Of a DNA stretch of 58,751 nt, positions 43,201-45,026 are shown in pieces. The translations under genes and the position numbers were made by a program. Below the pieces are notes generated by a model. It worked only from the letters and a program-made list of their open reading frames with translations. It did not search any database and was not told the DNA's origin. Numbering within the stretch: the first letter of the stretch is position 1; every line of letters begins with the position of its first letter. This DNA is from JABWBD01 sp040768665 (GTDB lineage Bacteria > Planctomycetota > Planctomycetia > Pirellulales > Thermoguttaceae): NCBI GenBank assembly GCA_040768665.1, contig JAXGMN010000065.1, positions 1 through 58,751 on the forward strand. The letters are read 5' to 3'.

Positions 43201-44388
43201 GTCGCAGGTTATCGACTTCCCGTGCAGAACATTACCTGCCCCGGCACCCGTAATCCCAAGGGTTCTTGCCGCCGTCGATGCGCCCAGATCGCCAACCGCG
43301 ATGTTCTTGCTGCCCCCCGCTGAGTCACGGATATCGATGCCGGTTCCGGCAGCATTGATGGCGGCCGTCAACCGGGGATCGGCCTGGTGAATCGCGTCGA
43401 GCAGGCTCCCCAGGGTAGCTGGATTTCCCAGATCGACATACACCATATCCTGGTTCGTCAACGTGATGATCAGGTCGTAGCCAGGTTGGAGAACCATATT
43501 CGGCCAATTCGAGCTGACGGGAGTCGCCGCCGACAGAAAGCCTCTACTCCCAACGCCTTGGCCATTGTTGAGATTTGCCAGCGGTGTGGCTGCTGTGAGA
43601 GAAAAGGAATCGGACGCCTTTTGAACGCCCGAGCCGCCGTTCAAAGTGGCGAGAACCGTGTCCGGGGAAATGGTGGCCTGCTGGACGCCCGCACCATCGT
43701 TGAGATAGCGGACCGGCATGTCGGTGGTAAGGCCAACCATGCTCGAACCGTTGACCAGTCCGCCCACGGTTGCCGTGCCGCCCGCCAGGTCGACGAGCAC
43801 GGGCGTTTCGTACGAAGAGAAATCAACCGTGTCCATCCCGCCGCTGCCGTCGATTCCGCTCGAAATCGACCCACCCGGCTCGAACTGGAAATTGTCGTCG
43901 CTCGTGCCTCCGACCAATCGCTCCACACCGCTGAACCTGTTGACTCCGTTGAACGAGCCGCTGTCGGGGGCGTCGATGCTCCAGTCGGTCGGGGCATTGG
44001 GTCCGGTCAGTGTGTTCGTTCCTGCTCCCCCCGCGAACTCGATTCCGCCGGGGATCGGCGGCGTGCTGGCGTCAATGGTGAGGTACACGTCGAACGTGTT
44101 CCCTTCGATCCTGACTCCCCCCGTGATTTCGCCCAGGGGCTTGGAGGCAAGCACAGTCGCGGGCGTGGCCGTGTCGACAATCTGCACGTCGCCACCCGAC
44201 AGACGCAACGTCACCGCGCCTGGCCCGGTCGCCTGAAACAGCAAGTTGCCGGCCAGCAGGACGCGGTCCTCCAAGAGTTCCATGCCCAAGACGCGCGTCG
44301 ACGGGGACAAGCGCCGTCCCAAGCTTGGCGAGAAGAAACCCCGAGACCTACATCCGCGCTGGCGGGATCTGCCAGATCGCTTTCGCAT
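16240..44388 (-). CDS. Giant multidomain surface protein (9,382 aa)
   Basis: One open frame of 28.1 kb encodes a protein of nearly 1 MDa. The ATG at 44388 has AGGAG seven bases upstream. Order of parts (approximate residues): basic N-terminus with LEDRVLLAG (39-47), an LEPR-like planctomycete motif; four flagellar-hook-IN-like repeats (290-665); RTX-like GGxGxD repeats (680-1,100); further beta regions; about 43 beta-strand repeats of 60-70 residues (1,870-4,780); more GxGxDxxxxG-type beta repeats (5,500-6,550); PKD domains (6,730-7,160); seven and a half paired PKD-like units (7,160-8,525), each pair with SPEG and WGDGT motifs; three VCBS/cadherin-like modules (8,528-8,836); and a beta-rich C-terminus. 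No C-terminal anchor or dockerin is seen. It is probably an adhesin or surface-layer-like fibre; the calcium-binding motifs suggest Ca2+-dependent folding. The function is inferred. Confidence 0.9.
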   Translation of the reverse strand: MRKRSGRSRQRGCRSRGFFSPSLGRRLSPSTRVLGMELLEDRVLLAGNLLFQATGPGAVTLRLSGGDVQIVDTATPATVLASKPLGEITGGVRIEGNTFDVYLTIDASTPPIPGGIEFAGGAGTNTLTGPNAPTDWSIDAPDSGSFNGVNRFSGVERLVGGTSDDNFQFEPGGSISSGIDGSGGMDTVDFSSYETPVLVDLAGGTATVGGLVNGSSMVGLTTDMPVRYLNDGAGVQQATISPDTVLATLNGGSGVQKASDSFSLTAATPLANLNNGQGVGSRGFLSAATPVSSNWPNMVLQPGYDLIITLTNQDMVYVDLGNPATLGSLLDAIHQADPRLTAAINAAGTGIDIRDSAGGSKNIAVGDLGASTAARTLGITGAGAGNVLHGKSITCDMRIILTDWSSVAVDIGSATILQDVLDAIHNADHRLTAVINDAGDGIKIIDAAGGEESLAVENLNGSTTATDLGLTVRSEGNVLNGRPLVSDLRITASDGTVVNVNLRDADTLGKVIDAVNAADSRIVAALNEASDGIDIQDSTAGSGSLTITNSSGSTAATDLGLAKTGTGNLLQGNSLLDDLGITLSNGASVQVNLGNPATVADVLAAIHAADSRLTAMISSTTRGIKITDSARGPGNITVTNLNGCTAATDLGILGTGTGGTLQGTSVVRPVVSTTISHIQHAVGGCGDDLLLGSVGNNRLTGGEGSDTYKFAAGWAADTIEDYGTLGTDTLDFSAVTGHLTVTIQADGKISIADDAGNPNTLEDAEIIENIILGSGNDTFVFESGATFLGTLNGGGGTNKLDYSAYESAVTVDLAAGTATASEVTTSITSISDIAGGSGDDILTGDSGVNRFEGGPGSDVLKGGAAIDTLVGGEGDDVYVMDGGNDTIREAADGGFDTLDYSRSTGAISVNLAGFINVENVLGGPGADTLTGTSANDTFYFVNGWGNDRVTDPGGTDTLDFSAVTQPMHFDFTGGAVTVTQGANRVSGTEGTRVEILVGGSSDDTFVFHDGWGNYTIASAGTIDEDVLDFSAVTVNLTFTLHDNGTVEVTDGTNTLGASAGIENIIGGSATNTFVFEDQGGLDGYIEGAGINILDYSAYTTAVYLDLGRMDVVYSGNVNGAPETSVGVGYATRVKGVNNISGFIGGASTGDVLIGPQKNNTWTIDGANSGTLNTSFTFSGIENITGSADDDDRFTVTATGSLSGTLSGNPYGLVSGATHLEIPMNPEGVAEGTDTLILSGGNYTSATLTATSTDTGIVDRDGNKLRFAGLESVEDGSAAVDRIFTYAADATAKVTFGGTVAKDLVWTIDVDQVTYTCTTGENDRLEDVVAGLAGQIAAGGYLTTVQGDSILITKLGGAPDVVPGIPLLGSSPLVLGSATAEAPITKDVALRVSKTSITAENGDFIPFTFAQPSGHVYVNAGMGSDTITIESFSTSAALVIDGKGGTADRIVYEVQAGDNSQSISFGTGSTSLNGSTAFTYSHVEKAKNLVVRGTGGDDQIQLAEGGLGYILASTNGTFAAVTVNAAIDSLTIDAGLGDDAVSTAGITSFTPALVLTGGEGVDNLDLGNGHYTTLTLGTGSIEEGSAGNDAVTGDFTVGSFTFNARPSIANRVHVFQDYSGKITIVDETDVGTTITSIAAPTESFTINTGYNAPGTTEYIHVGQDPTGAVRPWQAPLNADLILNAGTLSKNLDGEDSVTIYSNLTLTGHRLDITANNISINSGVTVSTADSSGHGGDINLNAFHVTLGTGAQLLADGTVGDLSTSGDITIMAMDENALVTPLVDVDVSNVDVTIAAGAVISGRDVTILASADNRRLYADDGTLQKDDPTTGDACNMLGNVFESLTQIGGAISVVKGDASIDIAAGSQISARDFKADASVYADVKAVPSWSLAIAPSIGVAVTNAAVHVAGTIIATGNAEFRTHTDHTMNVVADPSALKGLAAAVAVSVIVSDANTVISDTAVLDVGGDLYVTADDVDRNRTMARSVAGKDGKLALSVAVSVEDGDTNALLDGEAHVAGNITVMADQLGIDVPVGKLFGLIPSQAIGTSASAGVGSPSKGDFLDDAEAATTSSLVALIGSLSGFVSKAQAALAGKAGSSPADLDSKFDLAGGVAVLVDANRTTARIGDGGADGDALNGHVDAGGSIDVLSTASTAPYVSANSSASNNSDTQSEQNTSVVSGALAISVGVLKNDADAYINENAVVDAAGTLTVQAQALSDVGWSWGKNLVDALREKPTYTTEDETPVVDISPGDTVEFRANRTSGGDVGTWYDYAGSTVLHSVDLTTEDFTNEERWEAVNPAARKARNFVTLLSNYLIGDFGVGYFILNDGSQATASGDKLAIAGAVDIMMLSDAADARIKSGALINQEPHAGTDQNVVVQAISHGMATHFGGNINFPSVGSESGGFKDFGKAVESSILTDKGWHSKFGMNSKTDKGAVGFTITGFIDKDTALATIEDDVRLHADSLLVDAETQVLSTGVQASGGDAGNVAFNGVVAFNVIINKTIAQIENGAVIDIGAGSVFDDPEMDPAENGSLIVSAHDTSDVISLDGAVATSQSVGIGASVGVTVLDRNTQALIGDLADADPTAATGSITSRGNVHITAENGGFVANLAVAGAKASSNPAKSNPDAGTSSNPGQGQTQGSGSDGTKQSNADTSGWINKLGGFLKKAGQRIKADWKGPAEDSAGQTSQSSKSGVGISGSVAVNVVNDDTRAYILNSGPVIVGDNSIGIVDGLFLDAVNTTTVGALAGAGAYAKGSEGKTSVGIAGGFAINAQFGKTEAFVDGAASLDAEALEIDALRSGWTVSLAAGLAAAAGQKSYAVGGSVGVNVITCDTTAALRNIDGSVDVAGHVALNALDDTNIIAIGGSAGFGGKVGVGVAIGFSYVENKTTSIISDLDDFTHQGGLDVLATSDGLIVTVTGSAGVATGSGGSGGKAGAGTVSVNIVSNTTEAMISATTVNTGSTGDVILSAVDDTSIYSFAGALAAGKEMGLGGAVAVNVLTNTTRAAAEESTIDTTGAFYATTSEEGTVVTLAVAGAGSEKLAIAGSVALNVFQNTVDSHITNSTITAGRDFYLGAEDREISGALAGGVAISTGQSAGGAAIGVNAIFNTVTARIESSTVSASAAAVEATAEQILVSFNVGGAGGEKFALGGSVSVNQVMNTIAAEVVAGTIGVDEHGQDIVRQSDVDATRDIAVRASDDTTAVVVAGGFAMSLSSSAVGLAASTIYIENDVHARIDDSSVTSSAGKVTVSAGIAPPDTQADPADIAFGTSGIILPATNSSSIINVTFGGAGSTGNFAGGFGVSVNIINNTIDAGIAGGATVDAAGDITVSAIDSSDIGAVAVGGAGAASGAAGGAASANVITNSITAGIDASTVSSAADVRVNAQSAEIIRALAVGASGAGTFAVGVSALGNAVANDISATIQGSTVSAGGDVVVSAIDQAPSVLPDWMLSDEKEAELDDALEGTPIDLNANILAINVSVAGSGSVAVSAALSGNVITNSIIANVADSTVTAGVDSQGVVTNAEGDVYVMSVSDAGIIAVNVGVGASGAVAVQASGFGNVITNTIAATIDDNSTVAAGGVVHVSAVNSSSINSVALSVAASGSVAVSAIIGANVIRDTISAGIADSTVTCGSALAVEAETRSTVYAFATGVGASGVVAVQALIAANVIADSTSATITNSTVDAGGAVSLKARNVSTIDAIVIGVAASGTAAIEIPIVVNDISNTTEATITDSTLTTDSNLTLDAESCNVIRAISVGISGSGALAVTVAGLGNVITNTLTSLITGSTITAAGDVGLSANDVAPSDIPEWTLLPGQKQQVDDAVGDAPFDLSSNILALTACVAGSGAVAVSGVVSGNVIANAIRAEIVGSEIVAGGSVALDASTDSGIVSLSIGVGGSGVFAISATGFGNVISNTIAATIESGSVVEAGGSVDLAASDDSSISSASLSIAFSGTVAISAIIGANVIADTVTAAISGSTVTAGTTLTLDAETGSAIFSTAGGASFSTVAAAITMAANVVANDTEAIVDDSTIEAGDVSLHASDAATILSAAGQVAIGVGGGVGSGVAYNLIANTVKARVLSSSVSATSGSVSTKADGAGTIQAVAASGAAGIGVGVAGTIAVQTIGNTIEAVIDCSTIEASDSVLVLGSWAGDITADGGAVSAAGVVGVGGTVVQNTLANSTTAAVRDSTVTADGVGSGVTVPLWWRAANGAGWADDRLAGRNQTVHGVAVSASSAESIVSNFATGTVGGVGVAVNKAVNLVADTTEATIADSHVTAGPGAAAGAVVRACQSTDVKNSGGVGAFGGVGLVGGFDTTIIQNNTRATITDTDNADRTSVNAGTAGVEVSAWSQEVVLSKTGSAGLGVGIGAAGAVSAIDIRGETAATIRESDITSRGDVGVLATDICAVTTRAGALAVGLVAGIGGSIDFVTVARDTRATMIGVHSNAAGSTEVSAYSQTTIDGAAATAAGGGIAAVVGTGVVHLIEGTTEAAIAANPVEGGRASLINQDPAFPGTNIIVKATDYAKILGNAGGYCGSLGVGYGASMNVNVIRRDVSATLGDGTRAHAGGDVTIEALAEHLVDTDTIAFAASLCVGIAGSLSAVGLGGGIGTGASDEAKKSQSTIDDLLTLSGGMPGLLRDDASDRARAALDGCDLSIGSAISAEVDERSVSATIGSAQVAAGGNITVSAERRFDAVSDVGATAIGGLAAGAGASVAFVEVAGDTVAGIGENAVVTASGSVNVDAEFRLELDLDVQTGAYSATFGDGAAQGGIALDLSTQATVGDSARIAAGAALGLSALTVLDNLSAVVDGTVGAAFAKGDVEMTGTADIETLTTVGLQAQLAARGAATVAARSEVLGLSVEATGGAGGLAGAGGAWAEFRFNTMRTEVLLDGWSSLAAGGDVDLNAVSLVDLSAYVSQDLGAVAAGAGVSADVMTTTLTTVTVDDAAMVSGDTVTITASADKLWGHATSDCEVKGLTADVTSTTRVWYVVTSSVWIDWKATVAARDKLVITAQAANLDAVTSTTIDCGALAPQVTVKSCDYVDVNTFVHVTGAAQLKTSDLWISSNPVAGEQVYNADAGAVRAKGAFPDVDYVVDAVLSRDSRIEFYGDAIYVPVLSLYVDAAGNIDASGIVAHKDEANHAILVESFIYSGGIQPVAHLAAMGGTIVGTGKFLTGTAGDCQLVNDSDYALCLGYIVAVADLEPADWMVVQATDDGVTWFYSNGGSEPRGPVQLQIDSVGDVRLCGMLSLPHGIVTIQTDGDIENLFTGGTVLEAWHTSLVAGGSIGAETRPLQVASRDHSFFSLGAVAGQDAWLTVAAYLADPTAIGALFSLADLSAGGDLTVDYIGAWREVAPDTWEAIDTTIQFSGAQAGGDFSLTQQGGVLKSLQPITAGGDVTVVVYDGAIYLHERITAGLTATVHASKTIGGSPYQCITAHDIDLQGSAVGGLYDSTLKIDLTGGALKVLAQSDIGIRSVGGPINVASIVCGAGGARIEVPDTARDDDDIVFGAGARLSVESRAVLTAGDHLILDPTARITGGLITINLDTAAVDPDPGHNVEFTFDCRNFVPQPSFTPIQWITFNTGADADVLTVVSAISDQALYLNTGAGNDTVTLGAAGSIGDIWGAVAYNGGAGDDLFLLDDSADTVPRYFGLSQRTSNTLGRWGTSVTLYGTEYGAWCENVETLSLRLGSGGDLVGIDATGDDVQQVRIDGGAGSDQFEVGSAAEFLLSDIHGQLVFTGGTNTGDWDTLSIVENNFAPGMSYPDEQLTPDLFVGEGLAGLHYAEFEFLTLKLGSWDKGLTITSLTIPAEVDLGAGDNRLTLGTPDVPFATAFARGLVVDCGDGNNVVELYDTAGTADSTWGLEDTAITYALASEQSLVAEVTGTLDNVAIHLGQAGSGVSSTMTGTADVTILGGPGSDWLLAREVPTGHVVFHGAGGTDYVVIDDRNRTEARVLSLDGPPLTVPGVLSTDARIGAPNYTNGIIYDAERLEVAGGSGVDRFYVNATAAATERLKLDTGAGEDLIQIGAHGLLSPIHGQLDVRQTAAEDILRVYSDSTAGTMLTGLITGTSLTGLGLEQAILWDRLGQIDLFLGEADDNLLISSLPELADSRVQINLGGGDDTLTLGSAGSGGRADLSPLAGIELDMTAGAGNDALVLDDHQSTVIRDAVLITNLDVQNLGLAQVSTFDFESLQVRLNDLGNDVTVWNLARPITIESGSGEDNFNITSMTSDGRLLIQAGGGDDTLHVGNDGSSAQGVQGTVTFSGGAGNDAAHVYGLAPDGTVWFQGDAGDDTLHNDQFFTYTGGASGYTTQFVDGAVLFFGGEGTDGVRVKQSLVQENANTVTFDRTVAPGYGLAMGYIGGLEMQRGVWYDAEDLNVQLEAASDSANQVYINATGEGLNTLTVQGGSHEDRFHVGEAAGSSLSLIHGSLALDGGGGYEDRLNIDDADGTTGWSDITLTSMSFSGMGLSGTLGFSNIAYVTVTPGQGADEIWFESVPYMDMPDGYGRETSYASINNLSTEDIVSMTPEVAPQDGTWRLNDAYPVFSGVGVQCHSFSAAAGSPVEIDVYFYNHSSKLMENLDVWASSGELNFMEEPREGFVFKYRWTSTTNQSQDVVIYARDSEGLVTAGRFHVEVEPHATLQDQTAAEGQVDLSGTFFAPGWIAGITYSAQWQILDSSHSMVAEVPGIVTRNAATFSGTVSGAVALPVGQYELRLNVAGSDGVSLTQTASLTVTNTPPQVDAGSDAQFVGLTATLEGTAQDAGVGLGETLSYSWLVTNDATGETSATGTDPSLTLTVPQYGSYTAVLTVTDEHGGIGSDSVRLFFAESAHDFPPMVQAGADVAVYCDETMATTQGDIALSGTFDDPSGGPGETYTYKWDLYLKIPGSDDVIFLMTLGTQLNTTFSYTAEGTWIAALTVTDSGGHSGTDSLKIRVSASPYVATTYPIVAYEGENISGASGSLLATFQPRTPIREDFIDGFTGTIGWGDGTSTAAALTLQSKVLSYEVGGVGYYRVAYQVRGADLHAYTENSYAEPGGVYRINIDITNSSPVLDPLTIATTAWVDAHVPVILDTSLLPDAAVVGQPTTLSVRFEDGPEWTYDRALHVFWGDGLEEYHYMTNDQRAVDVQHSYAAAGDYTVRITVERKDQSGNTGGSSAVATRFVTVTPQTQVAIHGLPTTSPEGSEITLVASVSDPGNLVLAYAWTVTKDGVPYGAGNAESFAFTPDDDANYNVILVVSASDGRTRFAAGTVTVTNVAPTVALTGVSEVDEGAPFTLDFSATGDPGADTVTGWTIDWGDGTAVEILAADATSAAHVYADGPALYTITAVATDEDGNNTATIDVMVKNVAPTVSINGLPEASPEGTAINLSATVSDAGVDDVLSYAWSLLKDGLLIAVGSASTFTFTPNDDAVYEVNLSVSDGDGGVGQAADTMTASNVAPTLTISGAATVLEDELYALNLSAFDPGDDSLSAWAINWGDGTTAQGVAGNATTVTHVYAEPGEYTITAQATDEDGTYDSNPIAVSVSSLPDVTIGGLPPESPEGTAINLSANVTDPGTGGITLSWSVTKDGDAYKAGAGENFSFTPDDNAAYQVTLLVTDNSGATGRASGTVMVTDVAPNITLTGNPPEVDEGSSFTVEFSAAGDPGTDTITGWTVDWGDGTAVQNLAADATGATHVYADGPALYTITAAAIDEDGPHTATTGVTVRNIAPTVTIDGLPTGLIYEGDEVALTSTVNDAGVLDILTYEWTVTKDGAPYGEMGIGSDYSFTPNDNAFYVVTLTVSDGSDVGQASANIEVGNVTPIITLSGAATVKAGQPYTLTLSATDDPGDDTISGWRIYWGDTLESEIVDGNPTTVVHTYSEWGVYEVNGYATDEDGSYTPNASITVIVHPPTAGDVSIIGLPDTIPEGTLVNLVASVSDSSATAFRYEWTVYSDDSDYWASGGAEEFTFIPEGEGSYQAFLSVFDADENQVGATSQSFTVTDVAPTLTLYGAASATAGAPYLLYFTASGNGIDEIMDWAIDWGDGAWDYVGPSVGVAVHTYSGDPAECTISAQVVCSNFLLYEAGNTITVDVSAVAPPVSIGGLPALSPEGKTILLTAGLRDAAADAAFYCWTVTKDGAEFATGDTRDFTFTPDDNAIYDVALFVADAGGAEIGQATGRVTVSNVAPDLHVSGSAVALSGTPYTLDFSATDPGADSIGSWAVCWGDGTVEILPGTRTSATHTYAGKWYGVTAFVFATDEDGTFQSPTPLSIRVEAADAPLRISGLPAVSPEGTEISVTAVVSESLGQISAYSWEVTKDGSWYAGGDQESLAFTPDDNGLYEVYLSVSDQSASYDVFASFTVTDVAPTLLLDGAGRFTVGWPYLLSYSVSDPGDDRFMYWIINWGDGTLETLEIEWTDDGGSSPFRPTPTTAVHTYADDLDQYVISSIAIDEDGTYDAVNTITVTAIGPVSINGFSGTSSPEGASIALDAAVNVPTVGTPVYAWTVTKNGSVYATGAEAGLTFTPDDDGAYEAGLVVTDDNGTVGTAQKSIAVINVPPVAVDDAYTLAEDTSLTVPPAALLANDSDVGDDELVLISVGDATHGSAVLDSSGNVVFSPDHNFSGTAGFQYTISDGDGDTATATVNLIITPVNDAPVGTSTTVTTLEDTAYVFTAADFGFTDPNDIPADNFLAVEITSLPDTGSLTYNGAAAIAGQSISLADLTAGKLLFTPAADVYGSPYAWFTFRVQDDGGTAHGGVNLDPIAKTITVNVTAGNRAPVAVDDAAGTLQGIPVTVPVLTNDSDPDGDSLSIISFTQPAHGTVSDNGDGTLLYTPADGFIGDDSFSYAVSDGKGGANEAVVVVTVMPLRLVISAGSQAGDGSADTFCLVTKADGIEVTVNGNVVFTTPLTIIPELEIMGSEDADTLIVDFRHPFTQDGAALFSFDGSAGRDEVHFLGAAGADTATLYPTLGTFRGRNYSLDVVNVEAFDYDGGAGDTVTIWGSREKETYTAGPGWGLMTGENVSIDVTAETIYARGYGGGDTVVFEDSDGDDLLEYFSTWARMRGDGYFHQVQGFSTMRANAELGQNGTDRVVVRGSQLNDYLKVNPYNDRRESSVVRFLSGSGSVWHIALGFETIVGYGRGGALLDQLFLCDSPGTDKFDVRRMQASLDAPDYGVSVTIHGFGTTEVRRAYVNDSADEIRLGDSVYADHDDTVVGDPQQVTMSGPGYVNKALGFPSVKAFSSGRGFDTAHFSDMADPDDPRAGVDTFTARPIFSTLEGPGYRLYGRLFDEVYAESQYGLDIANLHGNANGAKLTASPAEVRLSGTYSAGSYANHARSFHEVNAFGNGAADKAVLTDAAVNPPGYDILAGLVLEDLAQALWLSSFEAIERRDSATGNTVDDINSIDEVFAWWE
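17880..18805 (-). repeat. VCBS/cadherin-like modules of the giant protein
   Basis: Three modules are seen, beginning PVAVDDAYTLAEDTSL, APVGTSTTVTTLEDTAY and APVAVDDAAGTLQGIP, with LANDSD/TNDSD and FSPDHNFSG/YTPADGFIG turns. This tandem type is common near the C-terminus of large bacterial adhesins and probably extends or spaces the fibre. Confidence 0.8.
18815..22900 (-). repeat. Seven and a half paired PKD-like units of the giant protein
   Basis: Each unit of about 181 residues (about 545 bp) has two Ig-like halves. The first half begins with a [VL].I.GLP...SPEG segment and contains a W.VTKDG motif and FTPDD; the second contains NVAPT, a DWGDGT or NWGDGT loop and ATDEDG. Units 1 and 3 are especially alike in the second half (DWGDGTAV, HVYADGPALYTITA), which points to a recent internal duplication. 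Confidence 0.85.
30050..38760 (-). repeat. About 43 beta-strand repeats forming the core of the giant protein
   Basis: By reading I count about 43 units of 60-70 residues, each with the pattern: a glycine turn (AGGDV or similar), a short strand ending SA.D.S.I, a Gly/Ala-rich strand (ASGSVAVSA), then NVI.NT...I..S.V. Unit spacing is near 60 residues in the most regular part (31.8-34.1 kb). The pattern suggests a long beta-solenoid rod. Such regions are annotated in planctomycetes only as beta-strand-repeat proteins. Confidence 0.75.
31824..34063 (-). repeat. Two 1,080-bp higher-order repeats inside the beta-strand region
   Basis: A unit with a helical insertion (LPDWMLSDEKEAELDDALEG, 34063-33983 and nearby) recurs as IPEWTLLPGQKQQVDDAVGD exactly 1,080 bp later (32983-32903). 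The five units that follow each insertion also align in order, for example GFGNVITNTIAATI with GFGNVISNTIAATI and IIGANVIRDT with IIGANVIADT. Thus six 60-residue units were duplicated as a block. Confidence 0.7.
41090..42350 (-). repeat. RTX-like calcium-binding repeats of the giant protein
   Basis: Motifs such as GGCGDDLLLGSVGNNRLTGG, GGSGDDILTGDSGVNRFEGG and GGEGDDVYVMDGGNDTI follow the GGxGxDxLx pattern of haemolysin-type repeats that bind Ca2+ in a beta-roll outside the cell. Confidence 0.75.
42395..43520 (-). repeat. Four tandem flagellar-hook-IN-like repeats of the giant protein
   Basis: Four units of about 83 residues each contain a strand pair, then a segment like LLDAIHQADPRLTAAIN or VLDAIHNADHRLTAVIN, then GIDIRDSAGG-type turns and a closing TAATDLGL or TAARTLGI. 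This matches the hook IN motif seen in flagellar proteins FliD, FlgK and flagellins. Three short ...NDGAGV/NGGSGV/NNGQGV units precede them. Confidence 0.65.
44248..44274 (-). other. LEPR-like motif LEDRVLLAG of the giant protein
   Basis: Residues 39-47 follow a basic segment, as in planctomycete proteins with the LEPRxLLA motif, which is thought to be part of an export or sorting signal. No classic signal peptide precedes it. Confidence 0.75.
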
Positions 44389-44395
44389 GACTCAA

Positions 44396-44400
44396 CTCCT
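44396..44400 (-). promoter_or_regulatory. Ribosome binding site of the giant gene
   Basis: AGGAG on the minus strand lies seven bases before the ATG at 44388 and fixes the start directly before the basic N-terminus. Confidence 0.65.
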
Positions 44401-44834
44401 GCCGAGATGACCGGAGTCTAGCCCGCCATGCTTGCCAATCGCGTCGTTGGCCTCCTCCTGAGCCGATTCTTCTTAGCATTCTGTTTGTGCATTGCGCAAA
44501 GACGAATGCTCAATCGGCCTCGGCTCTGCCCGACGCCACGGCTCTTCCTGTTCGGGAATCCATGCGATAGCGTGAGGCTTTAGCGAACGATAAAGATATT
44601 CCTGGTGGGCAGGACTTCTGGTTGGTTGAGAGAGGTGCTCCCGGTTTCCCACCAGCGTTACCTGCGCTGGTCGGGTTTCGAGCGTTTGTCGAAACATCCG
44701 CTAGTCTAATCGGCCGGTGATGGGGCCGCAACCCCCAGTCAAGCTTTTCCGTGGCGCCCTTCGCGCCAGACTTGCCTTGCACCAAAGCCCACGATCCGGC
44801 ACAGGGCGAGCGGCATGGCCAACACTCGCCAGGT
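44401..44834. other. Intergenic stretch upstream of the giant gene
   Basis: About 430 bp with no supported gene. Short open frames exist on both strands but have no start signal or recognisable protein pattern. The promoter of the giant gene should lie here; I cannot name convincing -35 and -10 boxes. Confidence 0.4.
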
Positions 44835-45026
44835 TCATCGTGCGGACGGCGGTTGCGTACTCCTCTTGAAGAACAGCGGGGCCCACGCCAAGCTCCGCGA
44901 GCGTCGTTCGAGCTTGCTCGTCCTGAGACTGAGCAGCAGCAGAGGAGCACTCACGGCCAATACCACGATTAACCCGAGCGGTCCTCCCTTCAATTCTTTG
45001 CGGTCACGCAACTTTTTTACATCCAA
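44835..45026 (-). CDS. Possible small membrane protein overlapping the VIT/VWA stop
   Basis: A 63-codon frame starts at a TTG at 45026 and overlaps the end of the VIT/VWA frame by 10 bp. It encodes a charged N-terminus (DVKKLRDRKELK), one strong membrane segment (GLIVVLAVSAPLLLLSL) and a basic tail. The overlap would allow coupled translation, and a membrane partner for a VWA protein is plausible. A second frame downstream (LAELGVGPAVLQEEY) also looks coding, so this may instead be the start of a frameshifted longer gene. I do not recognise a family. Confidence 0.3.
   Translation of the reverse strand: MDVKKLRDRKELKGGPLGLIVVLAVSAPLLLLSLRTSKLERRSRSLAWAPLFFKRSTQPPSAR

Noticed and set aside
17307..43323. 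Long plus-strand frames (up to 844 codons, for example 26173-28707, 30070-32292 and 41266-43323) opposite the giant gene
   Set aside because: They are antisense to a repetitive GC-rich gene with strong codon bias, contain no recognisable domains and only mirror its repeats.
44473..44950. Short minus-strand frames upstream of the giant gene
   Set aside because: They lack start signals and protein-like composition (many Arg, Cys and Ser runs typical of non-coding GC-rich frames).
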